From Desmonostoc muscorum LEGE 12446 (GTDB taxonomy: Bacteria; Cyanobacteriota; Cyanobacteriia; Cyanobacteriales; Nostocaceae): a stretch of DNA of 64,000 nt. Of this stretch, positions 44,351 through 52,572 are shown piece after piece (the stretch's first letter is position 1; every line of letters starts with the position of its first letter). A program made the position numbers and the translations under genes. The stretch spans positions 3,286,001-3,350,000 of the forward strand of contig NZ_JADEXS020000001.1 in NCBI RefSeq assembly GCF_015207005.2, given 5' to 3'. The notes beneath the pieces were generated by a model. That model worked only from the letters and a program-made list of their open reading frames with translations. It was not told the origin of the DNA and searched no databases.

Positions 44351-44863
44351 ATGTCGAAAAAAATTGGTCTGTTCTTCGGTACTCAAACTGGTAACACTGA
44401 ATCTGTTGCTGAACAAATTCGAGATGAGTTTGGTGGTGATGTTGTAACATTACATCCCATTTACGAAGCAGATACTTCTACTTTTGATGAGTATGAATTG
44501 CTGATTATTGGCTCTCCCACTTGGGATATTGGTCAACTTCAAAGCGATTGGGAAAGCTTTTTTCCCGATCTCGATGAAATCGATTTTAATGGGAAGCTGG
44601 TTGCCTATTTTGGTGATGGAGACCAATATGGCTATGCCGATAACTTTCAGGATGCAATCGGAATTCTGGAAGAAAAAATTTCCCAGCGGGGCGGTAAAAC
44701 TGTTGGTTATTGGTCAACAGATGGGTATGACTTTAATGAATCTAGAGCTGTGAGAAATGGCAAGTTTGTTGGGCTGGCACTTGATACAGGTAGCCAATCC
44801 GATTTAACAGATGAGCGGATTAAAACTTGGGTTGCTCAGTTGAAGACAGAATTTGGTTTGTAG
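44351..44863 (+). CDS. isiB: Long-chain flavodoxin
   Basis: A 170-residue FMN electron carrier that replaces ferredoxin when iron is short. The phosphate loop is TQTGNTES (residues 11-18), the FMN-stacking Trp58 lies in GSPTWDIGQLQSDW and Tyr95 in FGDGDQYGYADNFQDAIGILEEKISQRGGKTVGYWSTDGYDFN, a block that includes the extra loop of long-chain flavodoxins and is nearly identical to what I remember of Anabaena flavodoxin. AGGTG lies nine bases before the ATG. Usually isiB follows isiA; here no isiA precedes it and only a fragment is found downstream (46074-46346). Confidence 0.95.
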   Translation: MSKKIGLFFGTQTGNTESVAEQIRDEFGGDVVTLHPIYEADTSTFDEYELLIIGSPTWDIGQLQSDWESFFPDLDEIDFNGKLVAYFGDGDQYGYADNFQDAIGILEEKISQRGGKTVGYWSTDGYDFNESRAVRNGKFVGLALDTGSQSDLTDERIKTWVAQLKTEFGL

Positions 44864-44997
44864 AAATTAAAGGCCGTACAGCTGTCATTGGTGTCAACTT
44901 AGAGCCAGGGCGAATAGAATTCGCGGCTACACAGGCGTTCGCGTAGCGTCTCGCAGAGAAGTCGCCTGGTGCGGACTAATGGAAAATTAAGGATTTG

Positions 44998-45024
44998 AAA
45001 CCCAGGTAGGTGGGTTTTGTTTGT
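44998..45024 (+). terminator. Possible terminator after isiB
   Basis: AAACCCA-GGTAGG-TGGGTTT followed by TGTTTGTG, a 7-bp stem with a T-rich tail about 135 bases after the flavodoxin stop. The T-run is interrupted, so the call is tentative. Upstream (about 44900-44970) are GGCGTTCGCGTAGCGTCTCG-type repeats, and an AATTCTG heptamer run lies at 45099-45122. Confidence 0.4.
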
Positions 45025-45156
45025 GTAGACGCGGTTTATAACCGCCGATTTAGCGTTAAGTTGACACCAACGTACATCTGTAGTTGATTTTCCAATTATT
45101 CTGAATTCTGAATTCTGAATTCTTACAAATTGATAATTTAGAAGTTATAGGTATTT

Positions 45157-45909
45157 ATGTCTGATTCATTTGATGTTTTGTGGTTAAGTGCTAGTTCTGT
45201 TTTGCAGCGTTTCGATCAACCATTAGTTAAATATTTGTCTAGGCATCTGAAAATCGCCCATTGGGAATACCAGCAAAGTCAAGATGAAGGCAGTTCCATA
45301 GACCAAGCTGTGGAGTTAGTGTTTGAATTTTTGGAATGCTGCGATCGCCCTGTGCATTTAGCCGGTCATGGTATGGGTGGTACAATCGCTTTAAGCTTTG
45401 CGCGGCGATTTCCCCAAAAAGTGCGATCGCTAACTCTACTCGCCGTAGCATCCCAACCTGCCAACACTTGGCACGCTCACTATTATTTTCAACGACAACT
45501 TTTTAGCATCAGCCGCGAGCAAATTTTGGCAAGCACTGCTCGCAGTCTTTTTGGAAATCAACCAGCCCATACTACTAAAAAGTTAGTAGCTGCTTTAGAT
45601 AAAGATTTAGAACAATCTCCCACGTCACACTCTTTATTTAAGTTGGTTTATTTACCCAAAGGTGGAGTTTCTATGCCAATGATGATATGTGGCAGCAAGA
45701 CTGATCCAATTGTCAATTCACTTGCATTGCATGACTGGATGAATTGGTTCAAGCCAGAAGATGATCTCTGGGAATGCCCACAAGGATATCATTTTTTTCA
45801 CTACTTTTATCCTCAACAAGTTGGCGAACAAATTGTGAGTTTTTGGGAACGCCACAATTTGTATTTGGTGGAAGCATCTGCACTATCTTTTAGCACTTCT
45901 ACAAGTTAA
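45157..45909 (+). CDS. Alpha/beta hydrolase-fold protein lacking the nucleophile serine (isiC-like?)
   Basis: A 250-residue protein with an alpha/beta-hydrolase fold: VLWLSASSVLQRFDQPL near the start, then HLAGHGMGGTIALSFARRFPQKVRSLTLLAV, where the nucleophile elbow reads G-H-G-M-G with Gly in place of Ser. The acid (ICGSKTDPIVN) and histidine (PQGYHFFHYFYP) regions remain. So it probably does not hydrolyse by the usual mechanism. Its position after flavodoxin and before an isiA fragment recalls iron-stress operons in which a hydrolase-like gene (named isiC in some strains) accompanies isiA and isiB; that link is from memory. It is preceded by AATTCTG repeats. Confidence 0.8.
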   Translation: MSDSFDVLWLSASSVLQRFDQPLVKYLSRHLKIAHWEYQQSQDEGSSIDQAVELVFEFLECCDRPVHLAGHGMGGTIALSFARRFPQKVRSLTLLAVASQPANTWHAHYYFQRQLFSISREQILASTARSLFGNQPAHTTKKLVAALDKDLEQSPTSHSLFKLVYLPKGGVSMPMMICGSKTDPIVNSLALHDWMNWFKPEDDLWECPQGYHFFHYFYPQQVGEQIVSFWERHNLYLVEASALSFSTSTS

Positions 45910-45921
45910 TTTTGAAGAAGA

Positions 45922-46050
45922 ATTGAGAATCCAGAATCCAGAATTCAGAATTCAGCATTCAGAATCCAAAATCAATGACTGAGGTATTCATATCTGCCAG
46001 TCAGACTCCAATTTATACTGAATTCTGACTCCTGAATTCTGAATTCTTTT
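45922..46050. repeat. AATTCTGA/AATCCAGA heptamer repeats
   Basis: Two blocks (about 45925-45970 and 46017-46047) of AGAATCC/AGAATTC units and their complements fill the gap between the hydrolase-like gene and the isiA fragment, a hot spot of short tandem repeats. Confidence 0.8.
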
Positions 46051-46073
46051 GAGCGGTGGTAATTAATACTGTC

Positions 46074-46346
46074 ATGCAGACATACGGCAATCCCAACGTC
46101 GAATTTGATTGGTGGAATGGTAACGCCCGCTTCGCCAACCTCTCTGGCTTATTTATCGGCGCTCATGTAGCACAAGCAGCCCTCACGACACTCTGGGCTG
46201 GGGCGTTTACATGGTTTGAAATCTCTCGCTACAACCCCGATGTACCGATGGGAGAACAGGGACTAATTTTGTTACCTCATTTAGCTACTTTGGGTTTTGG
46301 TGTAGGTGCTTCTTGGCGATCGCCGCGTAAAGTAAAGACGCGATGA
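46074..46346 (+). pseudogene. isiA: Truncated isiA/pcb-type chlorophyll-binding protein gene
   Basis: The translation [55 protein letters not shown]...[20 protein letters not shown] matches the N-terminus of IsiA (CP43') proteins, including the first membrane helix with its chlorophyll-binding HVAQAAL histidine and the start of the second. It then departs into [10 protein letters not shown] and stops; the KVKTR and the TGA stop come from a GAGACGCGAT-type hairpin (46334-46360). Full IsiA has about 340 residues and six helices, so only about a quarter remains. The frame also opens at GTG 46056. Whether the fragment is still translated is unknown. Confidence 0.85.
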
Positions 46347-46360
46347 ATCGCGTCTCTACA
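46334..46360. repeat. AAAGACGCGATGAATCGCGT hairpin repeat ending the isiA fragment
   Basis: A palindrome of the dispersed GAGACGCGAT family ending CTCTA. It overlaps the last four codons and the TGA of the isiA fragment. Confidence 0.85.
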
Positions 46361-46484
46361 AATGGTCTGAATTGGTATTACCTGAATTAATTTTCGCTCA
46401 ACTCTAGCTAAATAAACTCCTATGCCTGCGGTGGAAAGCAGTAGACTGTGGGCATTTTTTTGGAATTTTTATGAGGATAACTAA

Positions 46485-46760
46485 ATGTTAGCTATGATTT
46501 TGTGTGCTTTTTGCACTTGGACAGTAATTATTTTATTTATTTCGAGTTTCTGGTTAACCTTGAAAAAAGGAATAATTCATTTAAAAACTCTGCATGAAAT
46601 TCCTTGCTCTGGTTGTGATTATTTCACTAATGATTATCGCCTCAAATGTACTGTACACCCAAAAAAACCTTGTTCAGAACAAGCAATTGGTTGTATTGAT
46701 TTTGAACCGAAAACTTCTGCTTGTAATGCTTGCCAGAAGGGACGGCGAAAGCTTTGTTAA
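46485..46760 (+). CDS. Small Cys-rich single-helix membrane protein
   Basis: A 91-residue protein. One N-terminal helix (about residues 3-26) is followed by a cytosolic or lumenal region with eight further cysteines: EIPCSGCDYFTNDYRLKCTVHPKKPCSEQAIGCIDFEP and, at the end, ACNACQKGRRKLC. The CxxC pairs suggest a metal centre (Zn or Fe-S) or redox sites. It looks conserved in style rather than random, but I cannot name the family. It sits next to the isi locus on the same strand, so an iron or redox link is possible. Confidence 0.75.
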   Translation: MLAMILCAFCTWTVIILFISSFWLTLKKGIIHLKTLHEIPCSGCDYFTNDYRLKCTVHPKKPCSEQAIGCIDFEPKTSACNACQKGRRKLC

Positions 46761-46923
46761 GTTGATTTGACTAGTGCGATCGCATTTATAAAACTTGGGG
46801 TGTGATGGAGTGCGATCGCCTGTATAAAAATTGAGGTATGATGGAGTGCGTAGCTTGCTGCCGTAGGCATCGCTAATCATTTTCCTGCTATATTGATGCT
46901 TCATCCTCTCAAGCTGGGTGCCA

Positions 46924-48798
46924 TCATTCGGATAAGCGTTCTCGAAAATAAAGGCGATATAAATTACAAAGGCATTGAACTTCATTTCCTTTAAATTTAA
47001 TTAAGCCTAGACTGCGTAATTTAAAAGTTTGTGCGTAGTCTAATTGAACAGGAATATCACTCTTGATAATTTTTTGGAATGCTGTTTTCAACAATTTATC
47101 TTCTTCTAGCAGTGAAAGATAGGGATGTAAAAAGCCTCTAAATAATCCCTCGTCAGTGGGAGCAACTTTTAGAAAGTGTTCTAAAGTTAAATTACCTGTG
47201 GCAATTTGATAAAGAGCAGTCCTTAATAAATAAGGATGACCATCAATCATTCCGTTTAATTGTCCGATTTCTGTATCTGACCAATTTAATTTATGTCGTT
47301 GCACTAACTCTTTTATTTGCGTGGCATTGAATTCTCCTATTTCAACAGGTAAGCCTACATTAAAGGGGGATTTATTGACATTTAGAGAAACATATACTTC
47401 TTGAGAATGTGCAATTACTAAACGCAATTTTTGCCAGATTTCCTCGTTTTTACCGTTTTCATGCCAAGCTCGGAGTAGAGCAAAAAACTCTTGAGCAATT
47501 TCGGTATAAGGAAAAATTTTATCAATATCATCTAAGCCTAATACTAAGGGAGTATCAATATTTTTTAATAAATAGTCTTTTAAATAATTAGTGCAGTTAA
47601 CTTGACTACTTAAGCGTCTTTTCCAATATTTATCTATTTGTTCTTCTAGTCCTAATTCATCACTCAAAATTGCACAAAATCCCTGTAAAAAATTACTGAG
47701 ATCGGTAAGATTTTCTTTACTCCATAAATTCAGCAAAACTGTGCGATAAGCTTTCTGTTGACTATGGTTAAGAATGCGGCTCATTAAAGAAGTTTTACCC
47801 ATCTTTTGCGGCGCTTTGATGCGGATTAATGCCCCTGGTTGGAGGATGGATTCATAACATTTAATTTCCACCTCTGGACGCTCGATATAAAAAGGGGAGT
47901 TAAGAGGAACTTGACCATCAGCATTTTCAAAAATCACTGAAGAGTTATTCTCTTTTGCTTTTGGTGTTGATTGTTCAACAATGCCTAGATTAATTAACAA
48001 TTGTTGCTTAATAAACTGACTTACTCCCTTGTAGACTAAATTATCTGTTGATTTTGGCTTGGTGATAGAAAGATGGTCGTCATCTGTAGCAGTAGGTTGG
48101 ACATCTTTGATGGCTGGGTTAGCACTATCTGGGTCTACAACTAAAAAGCCTTTGGTGGGTCTTGTTTCAAAATAAACCTTTGTCGCAATTTCCAAAGAAT
48201 CAACATTTTGCCGATACCACTCGTTAAGTTGACGCAGTTGTGGAATATGTAGTTTTAGTTCATCAACACTGATAGAGGTTCGTGCCAAAATACCAATTTT
48301 ATCGACTAAATTAGCGAGATGAGAACCAGTGTGAGGAGTGGAGAGAAATACAATGCCTTTTGTCTGTTGAATCACTGCTTTTTTTTTTAATGTCTGAGCA
48401 TTACGCAGCATTTCTTTGATTAATAATCCACCCATACTATGAGTGATAAAAATTATTGGGTATTTTCCAAAATCATAAACTTGTAAATATTCCAATAAAT
48501 TACTAGCACGGTCAAATAGTGGCATTGTTGAACCCCTCCATTCAAAGGGTTCAGCGTTGTAGCCAAAAGACCAAATACCTAAATCTGGTCTTTCTTGTGC
48601 AAGCCACGTTAACCAGAAATTATCGTCGTCCCGTAGTTCTTGCGGATGCCAAGTTCCGCGTGCGTGACCACCTAAGCCGTGAACAAAAATCACATCCCCG
48701 CACCGCTTAGGGTTGTCACATCCCGATATTTTGATTAAACCAGTCATCTCTGCGGGTTCAGGTTTTGGGGTTTTATGAAAAAAATTGTTAAAGGGCAT
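46924..48798 (-). CDS. Lipase-like domain fused to an AAA/STAND-like ATPase
   Basis: A 624-residue protein. Residues about 18-270 form a PGAP1/SERAC1-like alpha/beta hydrolase: VIFVHGLGGHARGTWHP, FITHSMGGLLIKEML with nucleophile Ser121, STPHTGSHLA, and DDDHLSITKP with His242; the site looks complete. Residues about 295-600 are an AAA-like (iSTAND-type) ATPase with Walker A APQKMGKTSLMS (330-340) and Walker B PLVLGLDDIDKIF (417-429), then a winged-helix-like tail. No membrane helix is seen. The layout, effector enzyme plus STAND-like switch, resembles cell-suicide or anti-phage sensor proteins. The neighbour at 49461-52100 carries a related ATPase. A role in conflict or stress is an inference; targets are unknown. 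Confidence 0.82.
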   Translation of the reverse strand: MPFNNFFHKTPKPEPAEMTGLIKISGCDNPKRCGDVIFVHGLGGHARGTWHPQELRDDDNFWLTWLAQERPDLGIWSFGYNAEPFEWRGSTMPLFDRASNLLEYLQVYDFGKYPIIFITHSMGGLLIKEMLRNAQTLKKKAVIQQTKGIVFLSTPHTGSHLANLVDKIGILARTSISVDELKLHIPQLRQLNEWYRQNVDSLEIATKVYFETRPTKGFLVVDPDSANPAIKDVQPTATDDDHLSITKPKSTDNLVYKGVSQFIKQQLLINLGIVEQSTPKAKENNSSVIFENADGQVPLNSPFYIERPEVEIKCYESILQPGALIRIKAPQKMGKTSLMSRILNHSQQKAYRTVLLNLWSKENLTDLSNFLQGFCAILSDELGLEEQIDKYWKRRLSSQVNCTNYLKDYLLKNIDTPLVLGLDDIDKIFPYTEIAQEFFALLRAWHENGKNEEIWQKLRLVIAHSQEVYVSLNVNKSPFNVGLPVEIGEFNATQIKELVQRHKLNWSDTEIGQLNGMIDGHPYLLRTALYQIATGNLTLEHFLKVAPTDEGLFRGFLHPYLSLLEEDKLLKTAFQKIIKSDIPVQLDYAQTFKLRSLGLIKFKGNEVQCLCNLYRLYFRERLSE

Positions 48799-48818
48799 AG
48801 ATATTATGGGGAGAATTA

Positions 48819-48981
48819 GAGGATGTTTGAAAAGTGTTTCGCTGTGATTTTAGGCGCTTTTAGATCCCCCCTAACCCCCCTTAAAAAAGGGGGAACCGGA
48901 ATCAAAGTCCCCCTTTTTAAGGGGGATTTAGGGGGATCTAGAACGTTTTGCTACCGACAAGAGAACTTTTGAAACATCCTC
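48819..48981. mobile_element. 163-bp MITE with TTA target duplication
   Basis: The ends GAGGATGTTTGAAAAGT and the complement of CTTTTGAAACATCCTC are inverted repeats, flanked by TTA on both sides. The interior holds a nested palindrome (GATCCCCCCTAACCCCCCTT ... AAGGGGGATTTAGGGGGATC). A further GAGGATGTTTGAAAA end, also preceded by TTA, lies at 62780. Confidence 0.75.
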
Positions 48982-49002
48982 TTAGGATGACAAATTCTTC
49001 TT

Positions 49003-49209
49003 ATGCCACGGCCACAGCGCGACTTAAAACTAGGATACAGCGATCGCGTCACTACTCGGTGCAATAACCGCGAGTTTACATTAACGCGTCAGGAATATAG
49101 TTGGGAAGCGAGTAATCCAGAAATTGTTGATGTAGCAGAGAAATTTATTTTTGCTAATTGTTACAATCCGCAAGTTGCAGGGATGATTTTTAGAGGTCAC
49201 AGTCAATGA
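49003..49209 (+). CDS. Small protein, unknown function
   Basis: A 68-residue ORF (MPRPQRDLKLGYSDRVTTRCNNREFTLTRQEY...). It is basic at the start, has two cysteines and ends FRGHSQ. It lies between the two large ATPase genes, on the opposite strand, and begins 20 bases after a MITE. Its composition looks like a protein, but I do not recognise it; it could be a remnant. Confidence 0.4.
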   Translation: MPRPQRDLKLGYSDRVTTRCNNREFTLTRQEYSWEASNPEIVDVAEKFIFANCYNPQVAGMIFRGHSQ

Positions 49210-49460
49210 TTTGAGATGAAGATAGGATCAGTGTCTCTATTTATCACTAAAAATGTCTTTTTTATAGGAATTTGCTACTTTTTGGTAATACCAATAACTC
49301 TAAATTTACTTTCTTTGCCTTGTGCATTGCCTAGTATTGCATCTCTGCCTGAGCCTGGAGCCTAGTGCCAGGTATCGAATCTCCAAAAGCCTTATTATTG
49401 GGTGGAAAATCTCCAAGAAATAAATCTTTACAATTCTCTGAAAGCCTTATCTGCTACAAT

Positions 49461-52100
49461 TTACAAGTCTCTGCAAGAAGAGAGAAGTATCAAAGAATCA
49501 TCACCTCGGCTCGTCCGAAACGTTAATCGGGAAACGGGAGTTTCGGGAAACGGGAGTTCTAAAACGTATACGGGAAATGGGAGTTCTCCTGCCAAACTCC
49601 TGGATACACTCGTCCGCTTAGCATTCATGGGTAATTCCTCATATCTTCTCCACTCCCCATCCACTCCTTTCCATCCCACCTTTTTTGCAAAATCATTATA
49701 CCCTTTTTCATTCCAATTTTTCCATTCTCTCTTCTCCCAATCAATATCGAGAGAATTTCCACTAGCCAAATATATTTTTTTCTGGACACTATAACCAAAA
49801 TAACCTTTGGAGTTCTTGATCCAAAGTGCATCTAGTTTTTTCAAATCATTACAATTAAAATTTCTGACATTATCTAAAGTTAAAAAACCTAATCCTTCTC
49901 TTCCTGCTGAATAGAGAAGAAACTGCCAATTTTTTGAATTTGCTTCCCTCCATCTTTGTTGCTTCATCAAATAGTCTAATTCATTCAATAAATGTTCCTT
50001 TAAAGATTGAGCATAAACTGTATTTGAGCCGTCTAATTCTTTAAGTTTACGATAAAGCAAAGCTACAATATCTGCATTGCCATTGTAGAGAATATTTAGG
50101 TCTAAGTTAAATAAATCAAGATGAGACTTAAACTGAGATTTCAGACTACTGATAGAATCAAATGCTTTCTTATAATCTACTAAAGCCTTAGCTTTATTTG
50201 AATTTTCTTCTAATTTACCTTGAACGTAGTTAACATAAACTAAAGTAGCTAGATTATCGGGATTTTTCTCAATTTGATTTTCTCTTATTGATAATTGATC
50301 CAGGCTGTTAGTAAAATTTTTCTCAGCTTGTTCTAAATATTTTTTTTGATTTTCATCGCTTTCAGCATCAGCTAGATATTGATACCCTAAAACCAGCGAA
50401 CTATTTAATAAAGCCTCTTTTAGCTGAAAATTATTAATTTTATTCTGCAAAACCAAACCTGCAATATTCAAAGACTGATTGGCTTCGTTTGTTTTTCCCT
50501 TTTGTTGCAGTTGAGAAGCCACTGCTGACAGTTTTCTAATTTTATCAATAGATTGGTTGAGTTCATTTGTATTTTTGTGAGCAGTTTGCAACTGGATAAA
50601 TGCACCTATACCTAACAAACCTGTAATTCCTAAAGTAATAGATAAAACCACCACTCCAAAACGCATTCTTTTTCTAGCAGTTATCAATTGCCTTTCTGCT
50701 TCTTGTTTAGCTTCCGCTTCAATTTGTCTAGCTTTTTCTGCTGCTTTCTTTTCTTTCCTTTCTCTTTCCAATTCTAACTGTCTTTCTGTTTCTGCTAGTT
50801 CCTTTTCTCGCTCTAGTTTACGACTAGCTGCTAAAAATTCTAAATCTTGAAAACCTAAACTTTTATTCTTTGCCCAAGCTTCGGCTTCTGCTAAAGCTTT
50901 TTCTCTCAATAACCTAGAATCATCCTGTTTCCCTGATAATATCCACTGACGATAATTCTCTGCATAAGGACGCAAACTGGCTAAAGTTTTCTCAATCCAT
51001 AAGCTGTCAAAAATTGTTTGATAAATCAGGTTATAAACCCTTAATTTACTATCTTTTTTAACAACGATTCCCGCTAACTGTAAATCACTCTGTTCAATAC
51101 TACTATCAATATCAATTCCGCCTGAGTGCCATACTTGTTGATATAAATCTAATAAGTATGCTGCTTTCTGCTCATCTCTTTTTAAAATTCTATCCCGAAT
51201 CGTTCTAAAATGTTCCGGTTCATCTTGAGATTCCCAATTCCCAATAACTCGATTTCTGACTAAATTCTCTACAAAAGCAGCTTCCTCACCTGAAGGAATT
51301 ACAGTTGCAGATTTACGGACAAATTCACAGACTTTCTGAGTCAAAAATGGTTGTCCTCCAGTCCAGTCTAAAATCGCTTTTAGTACTGCTTCGGGGTTGC
51401 TAGTTTGTTCATAGAATCCCTTTATTAAAGGTAAAGCTTCTGCAAATTCAAATCCGGTTAATTCAATTCCTTTGCCAATATTAAAAGGAGTGCGCTTTTT
51501 ATCTTGAATTAACTCAGATGGCGTGGCGACTCCCAAAAGCACAAAAGTAATGCGTTGATATTCAGGATTATCAACTCTTTGATTAAAGAAAGCTCGAATT
51601 AAAGCAAAAAAATCATCAACCGGAAATTTTAAACTGAGAACACTATCAATTTCATCTATAAAAATAACAATCTGTGTGGAAAGTAATTTTAGTAATTTGT
51701 CAATAAATTTACCAAAAATCTGCACTTCAGAAAAGCGGGAATTTTCTTCCCATAATTTATCTAAATCAAACTGCTCACCTAAGTTTAAACTTTCAGAATG
51801 AGAAATAGTATCAATAATCCCAGAATACCATTGTTCATAGGTTAGTCCTGATACGCCAATTACGGTTAAATCAATAGATACACAAGCAATTCCTTCATTT
51901 TGTAACCGTTGCATTGTGCGGACACGCAAACTGGATTTACCCATTTGTCGAGAGTTCAAAACAAAACAAAACTCTCCAGCTTTCACAGCCTGATACAAAT
52001 CTGCATCAGCTTGGCGTGTGACGTAGGTAGGTGCATTCGCAGGAAGACTACCACCAAATTGATATTGATAATCTTGGGGAACAGACAAATTCATAGTCAT
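49461..52100 (-). CDS. AAA-like ATPase with coiled coil, membrane helix and C-terminal GUN4 domain
   Basis: An 879-residue protein. Residues 20-370 hold an AAA_35-type ATPase: [14 protein letters not shown], Walker [13 protein letters not shown] (49-60) and Walker [13 protein letters not shown] (144-155), with a winged-helix part up to about 390. A charged coiled coil (about 425-480) leads to one membrane helix ([22 protein letters not shown]). A helical, TPR-like stretch follows ([18 protein letters not shown]...). Residues about 706-828 are a GUN4 domain: [62 protein letters not shown]... GUN4 binds porphyrins, so this could be a tetrapyrrole-responsive membrane ATPase. The last 50 residues ([17 protein letters not shown]...) come from a repeat and have probably replaced the natural end. 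Function otherwise unknown. Confidence 0.85.
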   Translation of the reverse strand: MTMNLSVPQDYQYQFGGSLPANAPTYVTRQADADLYQAVKAGEFCFVLNSRQMGKSSLRVRTMQRLQNEGIACVSIDLTVIGVSGLTYEQWYSGIIDTISHSESLNLGEQFDLDKLWEENSRFSEVQIFGKFIDKLLKLLSTQIVIFIDEIDSVLSLKFPVDDFFALIRAFFNQRVDNPEYQRITFVLLGVATPSELIQDKKRTPFNIGKGIELTGFEFAEALPLIKGFYEQTSNPEAVLKAILDWTGGQPFLTQKVCEFVRKSATVIPSGEEAAFVENLVRNRVIGNWESQDEPEHFRTIRDRILKRDEQKAAYLLDLYQQVWHSGGIDIDSSIEQSDLQLAGIVVKKDSKLRVYNLIYQTIFDSLWIEKTLASLRPYAENYRQWILSGKQDDSRLLREKALAEAEAWAKNKSLGFQDLEFLAASRKLEREKELAETERQLELERERKEKKAAEKARQIEAEAKQEAERQLITARKRMRFGVVVLSITLGITGLLGIGAFIQLQTAHKNTNELNQSIDKIRKLSAVASQLQQKGKTNEANQSLNIAGLVLQNKINNFQLKEALLNSSLVLGYQYLADAESDENQKKYLEQAEKNFTNSLDQLSIRENQIEKNPDNLATLVYVNYVQGKLEENSNKAKALVDYKKAFDSISSLKSQFKSHLDLFNLDLNILYNGNADIVALLYRKLKELDGSNTVYAQSLKEHLLNELDYLMKQQRWREANSKNWQFLLYSAGREGLGFLTLDNVRNFNCNDLKKLDALWIKNSKGYFGYSVQKKIYLASGNSLDIDWEKREWKNWNEKGYNDFAKKVGWKGVDGEWRRYEELPMNAKRTSVSRSLAGELPFPVYVLELPFPETPVSRLTFRTSRGDDSLILLSSCRDL
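49520..49590. repeat. GGGAAACGGGAGTT repeats forming the 3' end of the AAA-GUN4 gene
   Basis: Three spaced copies of GGGAAACGGGAGTT/GGGAAATGGGAGTT on the plus strand. On the minus strand they are read in frame as ELPFP-type units after the GUN4 domain. Confidence 0.8.
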
Positions 52101-52160
52101 ACTCTATATGGCTAATACCCAAGTGATATGTCAATTAAGACACAATATACTGTTTAAAAG

Positions 52161-52198
52161 CTGAAGTTTCTCTCACAAGTTCATGAAAATTTTGATTA
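52161..52198 (+). pseudogene. Remnant of a DUF433/DUF5615 junction
   Basis: CTGAAGTTTCTCTCACAAGT followed by TCATGAAAATTTTGATTA matches, at all but a few positions, the DUF433 end and DUF5615 start of the module at 53261-53859 (about 53467-53505), including the ATGA overlap. Nothing else of the genes is left here. Confidence 0.65.
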
Positions 52199-52256
52199 TC
52201 GCGTTAAAAATGACAACCAAAGGCAATTTGGTATAAGCAACAGATACCTCGAAGTC

Positions 52257-52529
52257 GTGTTGAAGTACTCCAAAGTTGTTTTGAGGTACTCCAAAGTTGT
52301 TTTGAGGTACTCCGAAGTTGTTTTGAGGTACTCCAAAGTTGTTTTGAGGTACTCCAAAGTTGTGTTGAGGTACTCCGAAGTTGTGTTGAGGTACTCCAAA
52401 GTTGTGTTGAGGTACTCCGAAGTTGTTTTGAGGTACTCCAAAGTTGTGTTGAGGTACTCCGAAGTTGTGTTGAGGTACTCCGAAGTTGTTTTGAGGTACT
52501 CCAAAGTCGTGTTGGAGTACTTCAAACTT
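52257..52529. repeat. Thirteen tandem 21-bp repeats
   Basis: Units read GTTTTGAGGTACTCCAAAGT(T) with only a few variable positions (T/G at position 3 and A/G at position 14); the two outer units are more diverged. The 21-bp length keeps both strands open (KVVLRYS on plus, EYLNTTS on minus), but the frames are short and lack start signals, so a protein is doubtful. Each unit has weak dyad symmetry (TTTGAG-GTA-CTCCAAA). It lies directly upstream of the AAA-GUN4 gene. Confidence 0.9.
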
Positions 52530-52572
52530 TGTCGCACCGCGATCAAGTACACAGGTACGATCGCTTTTATAC

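Noticed and set aside
52257..52529. CRISPR array
   Set aside because: The 21-bp units are contiguous with no unique spacers and no cas genes are nearby.
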